DNA from: Diphasiastrum complanatum
Taxonomy: Eukaryota; Streptophyta; Lycopodiopsida; Lycopodiales; Lycopodiaceae
DNA length: 64,000 nt
Assembly (NCBI GenBank): GCA_029204225.1
Contig: CM055113.1
Location: forward strand, 34,130,329 to 34,194,328
Direction of reading: 5' to 3'
Under the pieces are notes generated by a model. It was not told the origin of the DNA and did not search any database. It saw nothing but the letters and a program-made list of their open reading frames with translations. The translations under genes and the position numbers were made by a program. Positions 37,044-48,194 of this stretch are shown here, piece by piece (position 1 is the stretch's first letter; each line of letters starts with the position of its first letter).

Positions 37044-37353
37044 CACTCTCCCTCCACTAAAGTTTAAGCCAGTGGCCTAGTGGCCAATTTTGTGCATTTT
37101 GTAATTTTTGAGTGTTGTTGAACTTAAAAGTGTCACAGTTTCAAGTTGTGACTTGTAATTTGTAATTTGATAGCTGAATCTTCAAATTGATAGCTAAATC
37201 TTCAAACTTGAAATCTTGATTTTTGACACCTAGAAGTTGCAAAACCAATGTTGAATGTTGAAACTTAGAACTTGAATGATACTATATTACATTTAAAACC
37301 TGAAATGTACAAAAGTGGCCACTAGGCCACTAGCTTAGACTTTAGTGGAAGTG
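37044..37353. mobile_element. MITE-like element with ~40-bp terminal inverted repeats
   Basis: The left end (37054-37093: CCACTAAAGTTTAAGCCAGT then GGCCTAGTGGCCA) is the inverse complement of the right end (37308-37347), with a few mismatches. Outer bases CACT...AGTG extend the pairing. The ~210-bp AT-rich interior has no coding capacity. A clear target-site duplication is not visible, so class is uncertain. Confidence 0.7.
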
Positions 37354-37499
37354 ATGGTTTTACCCCTATCATCAAAGGATTAGCCTCACACTCTTTGCTC
37401 GATTGCCTATCGGAACCAATGATGTCGGTACTTGCTAGCAAGGAGCGATATCGTATCCGCAATAATGATACAGGTGTGCCCTTGATCCGAGAGGGGCCC

Positions 37500-37939
37500 T
37501 GTTAGGGAACCAACTACCTTGGGTCCCAAACCCAATTTGAAACCGAACGATGACTGGGCCCGTTGACTTGACCAATGACTCGTGGACCTGGATGGTCGCC
37601 ACGTGTCATGTTCCAAGATGTGTGCTAGGCTTGGAGAGTCCTACCTTGGAGGTATACAAGGAGAGGTCTCTTAATCCGTTCATTCTATCTACCTAGGAAA
37701 AGGTGGATGGAGAGTGCATGTGCATAGCCAGGAGGAGTGCTAGCCCGAGGTAGGAGATGGCTGATGGCCTTGGCAGTGGTATGGGACATTTTCAGGATTG
37801 GAGGTTGGATTTTGCTTGTTACAGGTCACGGGCCAGGGCGCAGAGGGTGGAACCAGATTAGGTCCTACGGCGGGGAGGATCGTGAGCGTTCGGTTTCCTT
37901 GACCGGCACCTGGCGGTTTAGGGTTTCGAGATTGTAACA
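37500..37939 (+). mobile_element. 5' LTR, 440 bp
   Basis: Starts TGTTAGGGAACC and ends GAGATTGTAACA, with TGTTA/TAACA inverted termini. The primer-binding site follows at 37942. It is notably more GC-rich than its surroundings. No gag or pol follows. A short GC-rich stretch to 38220 is the only likely internal remnant. Confidence 0.85.
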
Positions 37940-37941
37940 GA

Positions 37942-37954
37942 TGGTATCAGAGCC
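37942..37954 (+). other. primer-binding site
   Basis: TGGTATCAGAGCC, exact plant initiator tRNA-Met complement, 2 bp after the LTR end. Confidence 0.9.
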
Positions 37955-38219
37955 ATCTTAATCTATGTATAGGTCTGATCGATCCATCTTGGCGGACGAT
38001 ATGTTTTCTAAGACTTTGGAATCTCGTTTTTTCTTTTTTGAATCGTCGTCTTCTAAAAAAAATATATTCCAAAACCCTAAATTTGTTTTCGCAAATTTTT
38101 TGAAAAAAAAAACAGCGCGATTGCAGGTGTGCAGACGCCAGTTCGCACCACACCACCTGTGCGGCCACCTGCGCGCTCGTGGGACCAGCGGACAGGTCAG
38201 CGCAGCTTGCGCGTAAAGC

Positions 38220-39470
38220 ATTTATGAGTTAGAGGAGTATGTTGATAAGAATGAAGATTTAGATGATGAGGCAAAGGTTGAGAATGATGGCGAGAATGTT
38301 GTAGAGGAGCCTCCAAGCAAAGCTAAGAGGATACAATAGTTAGTATTTTATGCTCAATGTAGATAGTAGAGTATTCAGTAGACACATCATTGAGCAATGA
38401 GTTGTACACTTTGTATGTACTAATGAGCATTTAACTTGTCAATTGAGTCATACATGTGTCATATTAACAACTACATGTATCATGATTGTCAATGTTACAT
38501 TTCAATCTTGAGTTTTCATTGTTTAGTTATAACATGTTGATGTGCATTGTGAATTTTCGCATGTGACATGTAGCATTGTGTAGTTGATCGTTGCTAGTAT
38601 AATAGATTATAATTTATTGTTAAAAAGTAAGTGTGTGTAATGTATAAGTTATTACTCATGACTATTGGAGTTGGAACTTGTTAATACCAAAGAGACCAAG
38701 ATTCCTCTGTCTAGACGATGTGTAATAGTTACCTCCACCTTTGAAGCTTGAACTTTTGACAGACTAGTTGATAGTCATTAAGTCCCAACTCACTGCCCAA
38801 TGCCAATTGGTCACTAGCGTTACAAGACATGACAAAATTGAAACGTACAAGTTATAACATACTAATATCAACATTTGAACATTGTTAGAGTATAGATGGC
38901 ATTGGGGGTGAAGTTTAAACTATGAATTTGCATTTGTTTTTAGCTATAACCAAATTCCAACATTTAAAAAGCCTGTCAAAGTTTGAACCTCCTGTGGAAA
39001 ATATGCAAAATTGAGCTTGATCAATTTACATTTTGATGTACATATGTAAATCACACACGTGTGGAGCATGTTCCTACGTGTGAGTAGTAGGCCTATTTAC
39101 ATTAGAATAGCTTGTTTTTCAAAGCAATGCGAAACTAGACAATAACTAGTCATGTAGAAGCATGCCAATTGTCATCATGAGGTTGGGCCCCAATTTCCTC
39201 AAGTTTTGTGCAAATCAAAATGCATGATTAGGATAGGCAATTAGACATCCATCTCGAGTCCTAAAAGGTGTTGACACATGTCATAAATTGTAGAAGTGCA
39301 AATTGGCAAGAAGTGCACCATAGGTCAAATTCATCATCGTGGGGTCCTATCAAAATATGAGGTGCAAATCATGGATCCAATCATGTTTAGAGGTGATCAC
39401 ATGCCTTAAGTAGGAGCTCGAACTACCACTATATGGATGTGGAGTGTACTTGTAACTATTTTGAGAGTTA
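38220..39470. other. no gene seen
   Basis: AT-rich, no frame of interest. A TGTTAGAG at 38885 could be the start of the LTR that ends at 39793, but nothing confirms it. Confidence 0.4.
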
Positions 39471-39793
39471 ATCAAGTTTTTGATTAGCATACATTTGGTC
39501 TATTCTCTTTGTACCCGAGAGCTTGATTGGTTTCTCTCTCTACCCGAGTGCTAGGTGCTTGTTTGGCTTTTCCATAATGAGATTTACTTAATTTTTTAAG
39601 GATATGCATGAAACCTGCTTGACTTTGGATGATGATTGCTTTGTGTGTACAAGAGCTCTTGCCTAGATCCAAATTGTGCTTGATAGCTCTTGAAAATCCG
39701 AGTTTATTAAGAGTAATTTGGTACTGTGCAACCCCTCGTGCATGTAGATTGTGGTAGATCTATTCAAGGTCCTCAAAGCTCACTTTTTTAACA
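39470..39793 (+). mobile_element. LTR 3' portion with primer-binding site
   Basis: Ends ...CTTTTTTAACA against TGGTATTAGAGC at 39794-39805. Blocks such as TCTCTCTCTACCCGAGTG and GCTTTTCCATAATGAGA resemble the element C LTR (23400-23480), suggesting a related family. No coding sequence follows. Confidence 0.6.
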
Positions 39794-40356
39794 TGGTATT
39801 AGAGCTAGATCCATGCATGCTTGAAGGTAGATCATTCCAATGAAAGTTTTGAGTAAAAAGATTAAGATTTCAGAGTGCTTGTGTGTCTCAGTTGGTTCAT
39901 AGCTTCAAATTACTCAATGAAAGCCATGTTTGGTTGATGGTTTGGATCATTAACTACCTTTTGATGTGTGGAGTGCCTAGACCACGTGTAACTAACATCC
40001 ACTTTGATTTAGTGTACCATTCTTGTGTTTGATCTGTACAGGCCAATTGACCTGTTGCTAGAAAGAGTTGGAAGTGTAGATTGAGATGCGTAAGGCTCCA
40101 AAGGTTGTTGATGGACATTTTTGGAGTTTGGATTTGATCTTTGAGAGTAGGTAGAGGTGCCTACCTGGTGGATTTCAGATCACTAGCACCCATTCTTATG
40201 GATCTTAAGAGATGATGTATGCTCATTCATTTGTTGCTAATTCCAATGGTTCTTTTTTAGTATTCTTTTTCTTCTATTTTTTAAAGTCTTTCTTTGAGAA
40301 TAGTTTTTAAACTGGTACTAGTTGCTAAATTTCTTTTGATTTTTTCTTGAAATGGC

Positions 40357-41282
40357 CATTAGGGCCCTTTTTGGACTCAAAAAAGGCCTCTTCACTAATT
40401 ATAATTAGTGTTAATGACGACATGTGTACCAATGAGAGAGTGACAATTGAGATGGAATGGTCCATATGACATGGCACATCCAATGGTGTAAATTAGATCT
40501 CCAAATTCTAACTCACCCACTAACCCTCCTCTAACTCTACTTCCTCAACACATAGTAATGATGATATGACAAGTCGCTATACCTTGATTTTTTCAAACCC
40601 TTCAAATATCATTTTTATTAACTTAGATTGGCTAAAAAGGGGGCCCAATATTTCTTCGGCCCTCCGTTTTGAAAAAAAAATGAGGGGAGGGGGATGGGAG
40701 TACATCTTTGCCCCCCCCCCCCCCCCCCCCTCCTTTTGTACCCCCTCTACTCACGCATCGTACTTCCCTCCACCCCGCTGGCCCGCTTCCCCTCCCACGC
40801 TGGCCCGCTCCCTCTCTCCGGGCCGCGGAATTTTATCGGCGCGCAGGGCTCGAACGGCGCCATTTGTTTCCTCTCCCCTCTCCTGTATGAGTACTCGTCG
40901 GGCGTGCTAGCGGAAAGTACGGGGGGGGAGGGGGGGATGTACTCCCATCCCCCCTCCCCTCATTTTTTTTTCAAATTATTTTTTTCAAAATGGGGGACCA
41001 AAGAAATATTGGGCCCCCGTTTTAGTCAATCTAAGTTAATAAAAATGAGATTTGAAGGGCTTGAAAAAATCAAGATTATATTGGATTCAAAATCTTCACT
41101 AAAATTGTGTGTCCTTGCTACATTATACTAGGTTCAAGTGAGGCCTATTGAAATCTAAGTTAACCCATGATAAACTCAGGGTGAACTGCCACCTAGGATG
41201 ATTAATGAGTTAATTAATCATAATTAGCAAACATGTTTAGGCAAGGAAGAGGCCCTTTTTGAGTTCAAAAAGGGCCCTAATG
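40357..41282. mobile_element. nested foldback element with GC-rich core
   Basis: Outer inverted repeats: CATTAGGGCCCTTTTTGGAC at 40359 against its complement ending at 41282 (about 37 bp, few mismatches). Inner inverted repeats: about 130 bp at 40577-40706 pairing with 40936-41080 (core TTATTAACTTAGATTG; GGGGGCCCAATATTTCTT). The centre (40710-40935) begins with a 20-base poly-C and is GC-rich (CGCTGGCCCGCT, GGGCCGCGGAATT), unlike anything nearby. Reading frames in it are low-complexity. There is no transposase, and no clear target duplication was found. Confidence 0.85.
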
Positions 41283-42249
41283 TTTGCTATAACTCTTATA
41301 AGAGCTATTTCTGCTTGTGTAGATACAATTGTTACCCAGCTTTATATGAAGTAAGTAAGCTTGACAGTAAGGTTATTACTACATCTGAGTTTCGAATGGC
41401 AGATCCTATTGTAGCCATTTGTTCAAGCAGATTTTTAACATTGTCGAGATGATTAGTTATTGATTCATTTTTTGACATTTGTTTTGAGATGAATTTTTTT
41501 CATAGAAATAATTTAGCAGAAATATCTAATTGAATAATGTAGAGAGTATATAGAATGTTCCATACATTTGAAAATTTGGTCTTTGCTTAGACTAAGCAAT
41601 AAATCTTGAATGTTCGAGAATAGTAAAGCAAAGGCGATTTCATCTTTTACTTCTTACTTTATAAGCGCTGCGGTTGTTGATCAGTAGTTAGAAGTTTTTC
41701 TTCCGTTTCTTCTATGATTTTCCAAACTCTTTAGCTAGTAAGATGCCTCTGATTTTGAATCTACACATGTGATAGTTACTATCATCCAGTTTGTTGATCG
41801 TCGACACTGTATTGCTGAAGGAATCCATTTGTGGATGATAATAACAAGTAGAATAATAAATGAAATGTTGGCGCTAGCTTTTATCAATCTATTATAGTTT
41901 AAGCAACCTATTAAGATTTAGGCAATAACCCACTCTGACATATTCAAGCAATAATCAGCTCTATTACCATTTTGGGGCAGTAACCAAGTTTTGATACCAT
42001 GTTAAAAAAAAAATATGATGGATACACTTCAGGGATTCACTCTAAGTATGAAAATTGGAATACTCTAATTCGTATGAATAGGTAGATGCAACTACCTATT
42101 AGTTCTACGATTGTATGAATTTTTTTGCAAATTCCTTTTAATACTATTGATACTATCAGACAATCGATCTAACTTGCTATTTGGAGGCATCGTTGACAAC
42201 CATAGTTGTTCTGATATATAGCCGATTAGTTCGATCAATCAGTTAGCAA
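41283..42249. other. no gene; minus-strand primer-binding-like site
   Basis: AT-rich. At 41990-42005 the minus strand reads TTAACA then TGGTATCAAAAC, an LTR end plus a variant primer-binding site, so a minus-strand LTR relic may lie above 42000. Its start is not recognisable. Confidence 0.35.
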
Positions 42250-42529
42250 TGTTAGATAGAACAAATAAATATTGTGAACTAAACCACGAACCTAAATGAA
42301 TTAGTATGAATCGTATGAAATGTGGAAATAAGATAAAGCTTAGTGATTGACATTTATGTGTTAAGATATTTTTGGAATGATTCTTGACAGATAATTCATT
42401 CAATAATGAAATGATAGTATTACGCTGATAGAGAGCATTTGAGTGTTGTGCGAACTTCTTAAGATAAGTCCTAAGTTTGTGATGATTGCTTTTGATGAAC
42501 ATATGGTATTTTCAATCTGATTCTTAACA
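42250..42529 (+). mobile_element. 5' LTR (280 bp), probably of element E
   Basis: TGTTAGATAG...CTGATTCTTAACA with inverted TGTTA/TAACA termini, immediately followed by TGGTATCAGAGC at 42530-42541. Size and 3' end resemble the element A LTR. The leader shortly downstream shares the GTCTAGTACTG block with element A. Confidence 0.8.
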
Positions 42530-42541
42530 TGGTATCAGAGC

Positions 42542-43941
42542 TTTATAATTTTGCATGCCTGATCAGTGGATACAGCTTGTCATTGGCTCCACAATGAAGC
42601 AAGAAAATCCTTCTCGGGAGGTGAAATCTTGGAGAGGCAAAAGTTTGAAAAAATCTATTTTTCTTATTTTGTAGGTACCGAAGCATCGGAATCATAAGTG
42701 AGAAACGGAGGTACAGTCCCGGAGGCATAAAAAAGACCCCGGTAGCATCAGATAGATGGAAATCTATTGAATGGGAAGATTTTTACATTCTTTTCAAGTT
42801 GAAGTACCACGTGTGAGAGAGTTTTGCTGATAAGTCTTTTATTTGACTGTTTGGAAAATCGTAAATCACACTAGACAGTGTCTAGTACTGTCATTCACAG
42901 TGATGAAAAATTGTAATTTGTTGAAATTTTTTGCATACCTTTGTCCATTTTTGTGAAATGTGTGCAAGCAAGTAGTGTAGGTTTGAAAAACTCTATATTC
43001 TTCATCATTTGCAGTGAGAGTAGTTTGAGAAGTAGCCAACTGTGAGTAGAGTTGGATTTGTAGCTCATTGCTCCAAAAATCACTGACTTTTGTGAAGACT
43101 TCAGTGAAAAACAAAGATTTCTGGCAAGAAGACAGTCCTTTGCAGATTTGTTGGTTGTGTTTTATTGTAGAGAAGGTGACGGTACTTACCGAAACGTTGA
43201 AAAAGACCCTGAAACTCATGTTCTAGGTTATGAAATGTCTACTTCCAATGGCAGAATGCCTAAAAAGGTCCAAAACGTCGGTAGAAATGCCCGCGAAACG
43301 CCTCCACCCCCTTGCAAAATGTCTTCAAAACGCCTCCATTCATGCCTAGTCAGTCGCTCTAAAAGGTTTGTGTATGCAAGTGCACTTCAGGTAGCTAACG
43401 AGTGAACGAGCTCCACTCCGAAGTTGCTACGTGTCAAAATAAAAGTCAAGGTTAATTTGGACCGTCCACATGTCCCAGATCAATGGCTCAAATTGATCGA
43501 AGAATCTGCACTTTAAATTTCCCTTCAATTGAAGAGTTCCACATGTGCCTCTATTTTCTGGGGCCCGGTCCAATCTTCTTAAGGCTTTGTCCAATAGTTG
43601 TTTTTTGTAGGAAAGCATAAAATAGAGTGACATTTTGACCTCATTGAGGAAACTTTTTTTGGGATCTAATTAGACAAGAGCTATGTTGGTACAAAGGGTT
43701 ACAAGCTAATATAAAAATCTTCGAAATTGGAGATTTGTGCGCGATGGAGAAGGTTTTCAAAACGTAATAATTGCAAATTTTCAAGCTTAAAGACAGTTTT
43801 GAGGCCAAATACTTCAACTTGGCATAACTTCCTATCCATAGCTCAAATTGAAAAGTTGTCACAGATGTCATTTATCAATTTTATAGTAAATTTTCCATTT
43901 TTACAGTCGAATTTACAATCAGAGGTCATCTAGGTGCATCA
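42542..43941. other. long leader of element E, no gene
   Basis: About 1.4 kb between primer-binding site and gag, much longer than usual. Open frames on the minus strand (42866-43219 and others) have no recognisable content. The length suggests an insertion. Confidence 0.4.
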
Positions 43942-44287
43942 ATGGCAATTCTAATTGAAAGTGTGCTCAATGATTAGGAGTCGACAACTATGTAGTTTAG
44001 AAATTCAAATTGCAAGACATTTTGATGGAAAAGGAGATGTGGGAGAGCGTGACAGGTGAAGAGACAAGGCCAGTAATTGAAGAAGATTAGTGAGTTTTGA
44101 CAGGAGAAAATGGAAAGCATAGAATGTCATCAATTTATTAGTTACAGATGCCATCATTCCCTACATTTTAAATTTTGAAGGACCGAAAGCGGTTTGGAAT
44201 ATGTTGAAGGCATTGTTTGAGACAACAAATACATCTCGAGTGCTATTCCTAAAGATGAAATTGCACACACTATGAATGGATGATGGC
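43942..44287 (+). pseudogene. element E gag N-terminal fragment
   Basis: Close relative of element A gag (26844-27200): the same start, VTGEETRPVIEE-type segment and NTSRVLFLKMKLHT-type segment, with several stops and a frameshift. It ends abruptly at the GATGATGGCGCA block, where an unrelated GC-richer sequence begins. Confidence 0.8.
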
Positions 44288-44530
44288 GCAGTGTTGGGCG
44301 GATTTTTTGTCGAAGGATTGGTCCCGTCAGAATATCCCCAGTGGGGGAAGGGCCCACACTGCCCTTACGCGAGTGATCAGAGTAACGTTGCTTCCAATCC
44401 CGGGGGTCATCCTAATCACCCCGTACTCCCGAGTCAATGAGAGTTTTCCAGGCTCTCAGAGATATGACCACTGGGAGATGAAATGGCTAATCATTTCAGT
44501 GTTTGGCCTAACTTCTCACATTCTCAGTCT
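44288..44530. other. compositionally distinct insert in element E gag
   Basis: About 240 bp, visibly more GC-rich than its flanks (CCCAGTGGGGGAAGGGCCC; CCCGGGGGTCAT). It replaces the C-terminal half of gag including the zinc knuckle. Its origin is not recognised; an organellar or captured genomic fragment is possible. Confidence 0.55.
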
Positions 44531-44538
44531 ATAGAGCG

Positions 44539-45429
44539 ATGCAAGGAATTGATACTAGTGCTTCACTTGCTACTTTGGAGCAAGAGCTTGAAGCTAGTGG
44601 TGATCTCTTCAACCAAGACTATGCTTTTGTGTCTAATATTGCTTCTACTAGTACTACTACATCTATGAGGAATTCAGATTATGTTTTGCAAGTTGCTAAT
44701 TTTCAGCCCATTGAATGGGTGATTGATAGTGGTGCTACTCGTCATATGACTTCTCGTAAAGAAGCAATCACTAAATTAGTGAAAGTGCAAAATGGAAGTA
44801 AGGTACAATGTGCGGATGATGCATCTTATTCTATTCATGGAAGTGGAATTGTAGCCATCATTTTGCCTAATGGTGAAGAAAAGTACATTAAGAATGTGCT
44901 TTATGTTCCGAGAATCAAGAAGAATCTTCTTTCGGTTTCAACTATGTTGAAGCCAAGACTAGTTGTTGAGTTTAAAGAAGATAAGTGTCTTGTCAAGGAT
45001 CCTAAAAGATCACTCTTGATTATTGTTTCGGGAACAATGCATGCTGGCTTATTCATTATGGATACCTATGAGCGACGAATTTCCTCTACATGTCTTGTTG
45101 CTTCTACATCACAATCATTGGAGTTGGCTGAATTGTGGCACGCAAGGTTTGGGCATCTCAACTTTGCAAGTTTGAAGAAGCTAAAGACATTTAATATGGT
45201 AGAAGACATTCCTACTATTGAGCAGCTGGAAGGGCATCTATGCGAGGGGTGCATACTTGGAAAGTTTCAAAGGAAACCTTTTCCAATCGATGGAACTATA
45301 AGGGTTCTTGATAAATTTGATTTGGTTCATAGTGATGTTTGTGGTCCAATGAGGACCGAATCCATTGGTATATGGTCCCATGAGCATACCCTCTTTGGGT
45401 CAAGCTCTATATTTTATCACATTCATTGA
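44539..45429 (+). pseudogene. element E protease and integrase N-terminus
   Basis: An open frame of 296 codons. Protease has an intact WVIDSGATRHMT (44718). NVLYVPRIKKNLLSVSTMLK follows, then the integrase zinc finger (LWHARFGH...CEGC) and VHSDVCGPMRT near 45345. The frame then reads into WSHEHTLFG and stops, because at about 45372 it joins a second integrase sequence in another frame that again encodes GPM-SIPSLGQALYFITFIDDYSR. Confidence 0.85.
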
Positions 45430-47519
45430 TGACTACTCCCGATTCATCATAATTATGTTCGTAAATAAATCAGAAGCATTTCAATTGCTTCAAGGAGTTC
45501 AAGCAATTCACTAAGAACCAAAATGGTTAGAGAATCAAGACCATTCAGTCTGATTTAGAGGGAGAATACTTATCAAATGAAATGGCGGACTACATATCAT
45601 CATGCAGCGTGCACCATCAGCTCACAACCACCTACATTCCACAACAGAATGGTGTAGCTGAGCGAAAGAATCGTACATTGTTGGAAGTTGCACGATCCAT
45701 GACTATCAACGCTCAATTATCCTAGAACTTCTGGGCTGAAGCAATCTCTACAGCATGCTATCTGCACAATTATTCCAGCACGAAGGTAGGCGACTCCAAG
45801 ACACTCTTTGAAGCCTGCTACGGCTACAAACCAAGTCTGAAACATTTACGTATATTCGGATGTCTCTGCTATGCTCAAATTTTGTTTGATCTAATAAAGA
45901 AATTATACCTAGTAAGTTGTAAGTATATCTTTATCGACTATTCAACATCACACAAGGCATATCGTATCTATGATGTTGACACATGGCAAATCTCAGTCAG
46001 CCGTGATGTTGTCTTCCTTGAAGACAAGTTTCACGATTTCAAGTAGAAGCAACAAATGCAAAAGTCTGTCACAATAGCTCCATTCTCTATCGATAGGCAC
46101 CAACCTACGAATGTTCAAATACAGGAGTTTGTCCCAACAGCTCCATTCACCATCAATGAGCTTAGACCCACGACTGTTCAACCACAAGATGAAGCTATCC
46201 CAATCATTCACCCAGAAAAAACATCAACTCAAGCACCTGCAGTCCAAAGATCTACACGTCAACGACAACAACTTGATCATTTCATCTCTCAGGCATTCAT
46301 CAGTCATGATGAACCTGCCACTGTTGTAGAAGCACTATCATCATCAGATGAAGACAACTGGAAGGCTACAATGGATTCTGAGTATAGTTCCTTGATGAAG
46401 AACAAGACCTGGAGTCTTGTTAATCCTCATACATGCATAAACCTATCGACTCTATAAGGATCTTCAAGCTAAAGCTTAAGCCAGATGGATCAATATTCAA
46501 ATGGAAAGTTCGCTTAGTGGTTACAGGATTTGAACAAGTATATGGAATAGATTACACTGACACCTTCAATCCAATGGTAAAACATCATTCTATTGCGCAC
46601 CTCGTTGACTATAGCTGTTGCAAGGATCTGGACATTCACCAGATGGACGTCCAGACAGTGTTCCTTTATGGACATATACAAGAAGACATATTTATTTATC
46701 AACCAAAAGGTTACGTCCTTCAAGGCCAAGAGCATTTGGTATGTAAATTGCACAAGGCAATATATGGCCTCAAGCAAGCTCCCCGAGCCTGGTATGAAAG
46801 AATCAACGAAAGATATGTGCCCCAGAACTCAAGCAGATCAGCAAGAAATGTGCAGATATCCTTATCAGTCTGTCATAGGACCTATGATGTATTCTATGAT
46901 CTCTACACGACCTGATCTTGCATATGTGGTAAGCACACTGTCTCAATACATGTCCAATCCAGGCCTCCAACATTGGAAGTCTCTACAAAGAGTATTGAAG
47001 TACATCCAAGCTATGAAGCACTATGCTTTGAGCTATAACGGTAATACAGAGGCTGCACTTTCGCTAATCACTTATTCAGATTCAGATTGGGCAGGAGACG
47101 TGGATACCAGAAAATCTACATCAAGTTATATTTGTTTCTTTATAGGAGGACCCATTTCATGGAACACCAGAAAGCAAAAATGCATTTCGTTGTCCTCTAT
47201 AGAATTCGAATATGTTGCAGCTACATCAGTAGTGAAGGAGATAATCTGACTCAGAAGGTTGCTATAGGATCTGTAATTCCCACAGATCGGTCCAACAATA
47301 CTTCAGTGTGACAATCAGAGCCGCAGAGCTCTATCTCTGAACCCACGTACTCATGCTAGAACTAAACACGTACAAGTTCAATTTTATCTTCTTAGAGAGA
47401 AAGTTCAGAATAGGGATGCTGTACTAAGTTACTGTTACACAGGCAGTATGTTGGCTAATATTTTGACAAAGCCATTGTCTAGAGAGAAACATTCTACCTT
47501 AGTAGATATGATAAATCTC
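45385..47519 (+). pseudogene. element E integrase, RT and RNase H, multiply broken
   Basis: Continues from FITFIDDYSRF (45411) through LEGEYLSNEM, PQQNGVAERKNRTLLEVARS (45638) and the chromodomain-like spacer to RT (NWKATMDSEYSSLMKNKTWS near 46360; DIHQMDVQTVFLYG near 46630; AIYGLKQAPRAWYERIN near 46760). At about 46815 the palm is lost and the sequence jumps to the connection domain (YQSVIGPMMYSMISTRPDLA, 46865), then RNase H (YSDSDWAGD, 47073) to about 47519. Stops and frameshifts occur throughout. Confidence 0.85.
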
Positions 47520-47559
47520 AATTGCGATGCAGATTCGTAGCAGTAAGCTTAAGGGGGAG

Positions 47560-47950
47560 TGTTGGAATTTAATCTAACTCCTACTCCTTCCAATAGCCCT
47601 CCTTCCTTCTCTCAAAACTACTCTCTCAGAGATGTCTACAAAAAATGAGTCTGCATTTTTACATTGAATGTCACAACAGGAGAAAAACTTGACAAAGACT
47701 TCCACTAAAGGTTTTGCGAAAAAGACGACAAAATGTTCACTGAAGGTTTCAATCCATTTCACACACTTTTAGATATGCGACAATTCTCTTGAAAAATACA
47801 AAAAATGTGACACTCTGCAGATTTATACAAGATTCAAGTACAGACTATCTACATCTTCACGCTCCAATAACGACTGTCCTAATTAGTCAGTTAAACTATC
47901 TTGTAATATTGTAAAGTTAGAATAACACAAGATCTACCAGCTACTATAAG
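47560..47950 (+). mobile_element. 3' LTR of element E, second family
   Basis: TGTTGGAATTTAATC starts right after the polypurine tract TTAAGGGGGAG. The first ~320 bp are closely similar, in inverse orientation, to 56560-56828. It carries TGCATTTTTACATTGAATG, GCGACA-type motifs and GTTAAACTATCTTGTAAT. It is unlike the 5' LTR at 42250, supporting a chimeric element. The 3' end is not defined. Confidence 0.75.
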
Positions 47951-48054
47951 TAAATCAGTGACTAGAGTAGTAAGAGAGGATGCATGAAGATACTCCATCA
48001 AAGATCAAACGACCAAAACGGGTCTTCACAACAGCTGACTCCTCAGAGTTGGTG

Positions 48055-48128
<74 letters not shown>
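48055..48128. repeat. compound (TA)n(GA)n microsatellite
   Basis: A TA run of about 46 bp continuing into GA. Confidence 0.97.
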
Positions 48129-48194
48129 TAAAATATTCAGAACGATAACTATTGTTTTGTTTCTGTAAGTAGGATCACGCACATATCAGCGCAA

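Noticed and set aside
37958-38221. Minus-strand frame of 87 codons after the LTR at 37500
   Set aside because: Runs through poly-A/T and GC-rich leader sequence; overlapping frames are open on both strands, so it is compositional.
40566-41131. Proline-rich open frames in the foldback core
   Set aside because: Arise from poly-C and GC-rich low-complexity sequence inside inverted repeats.
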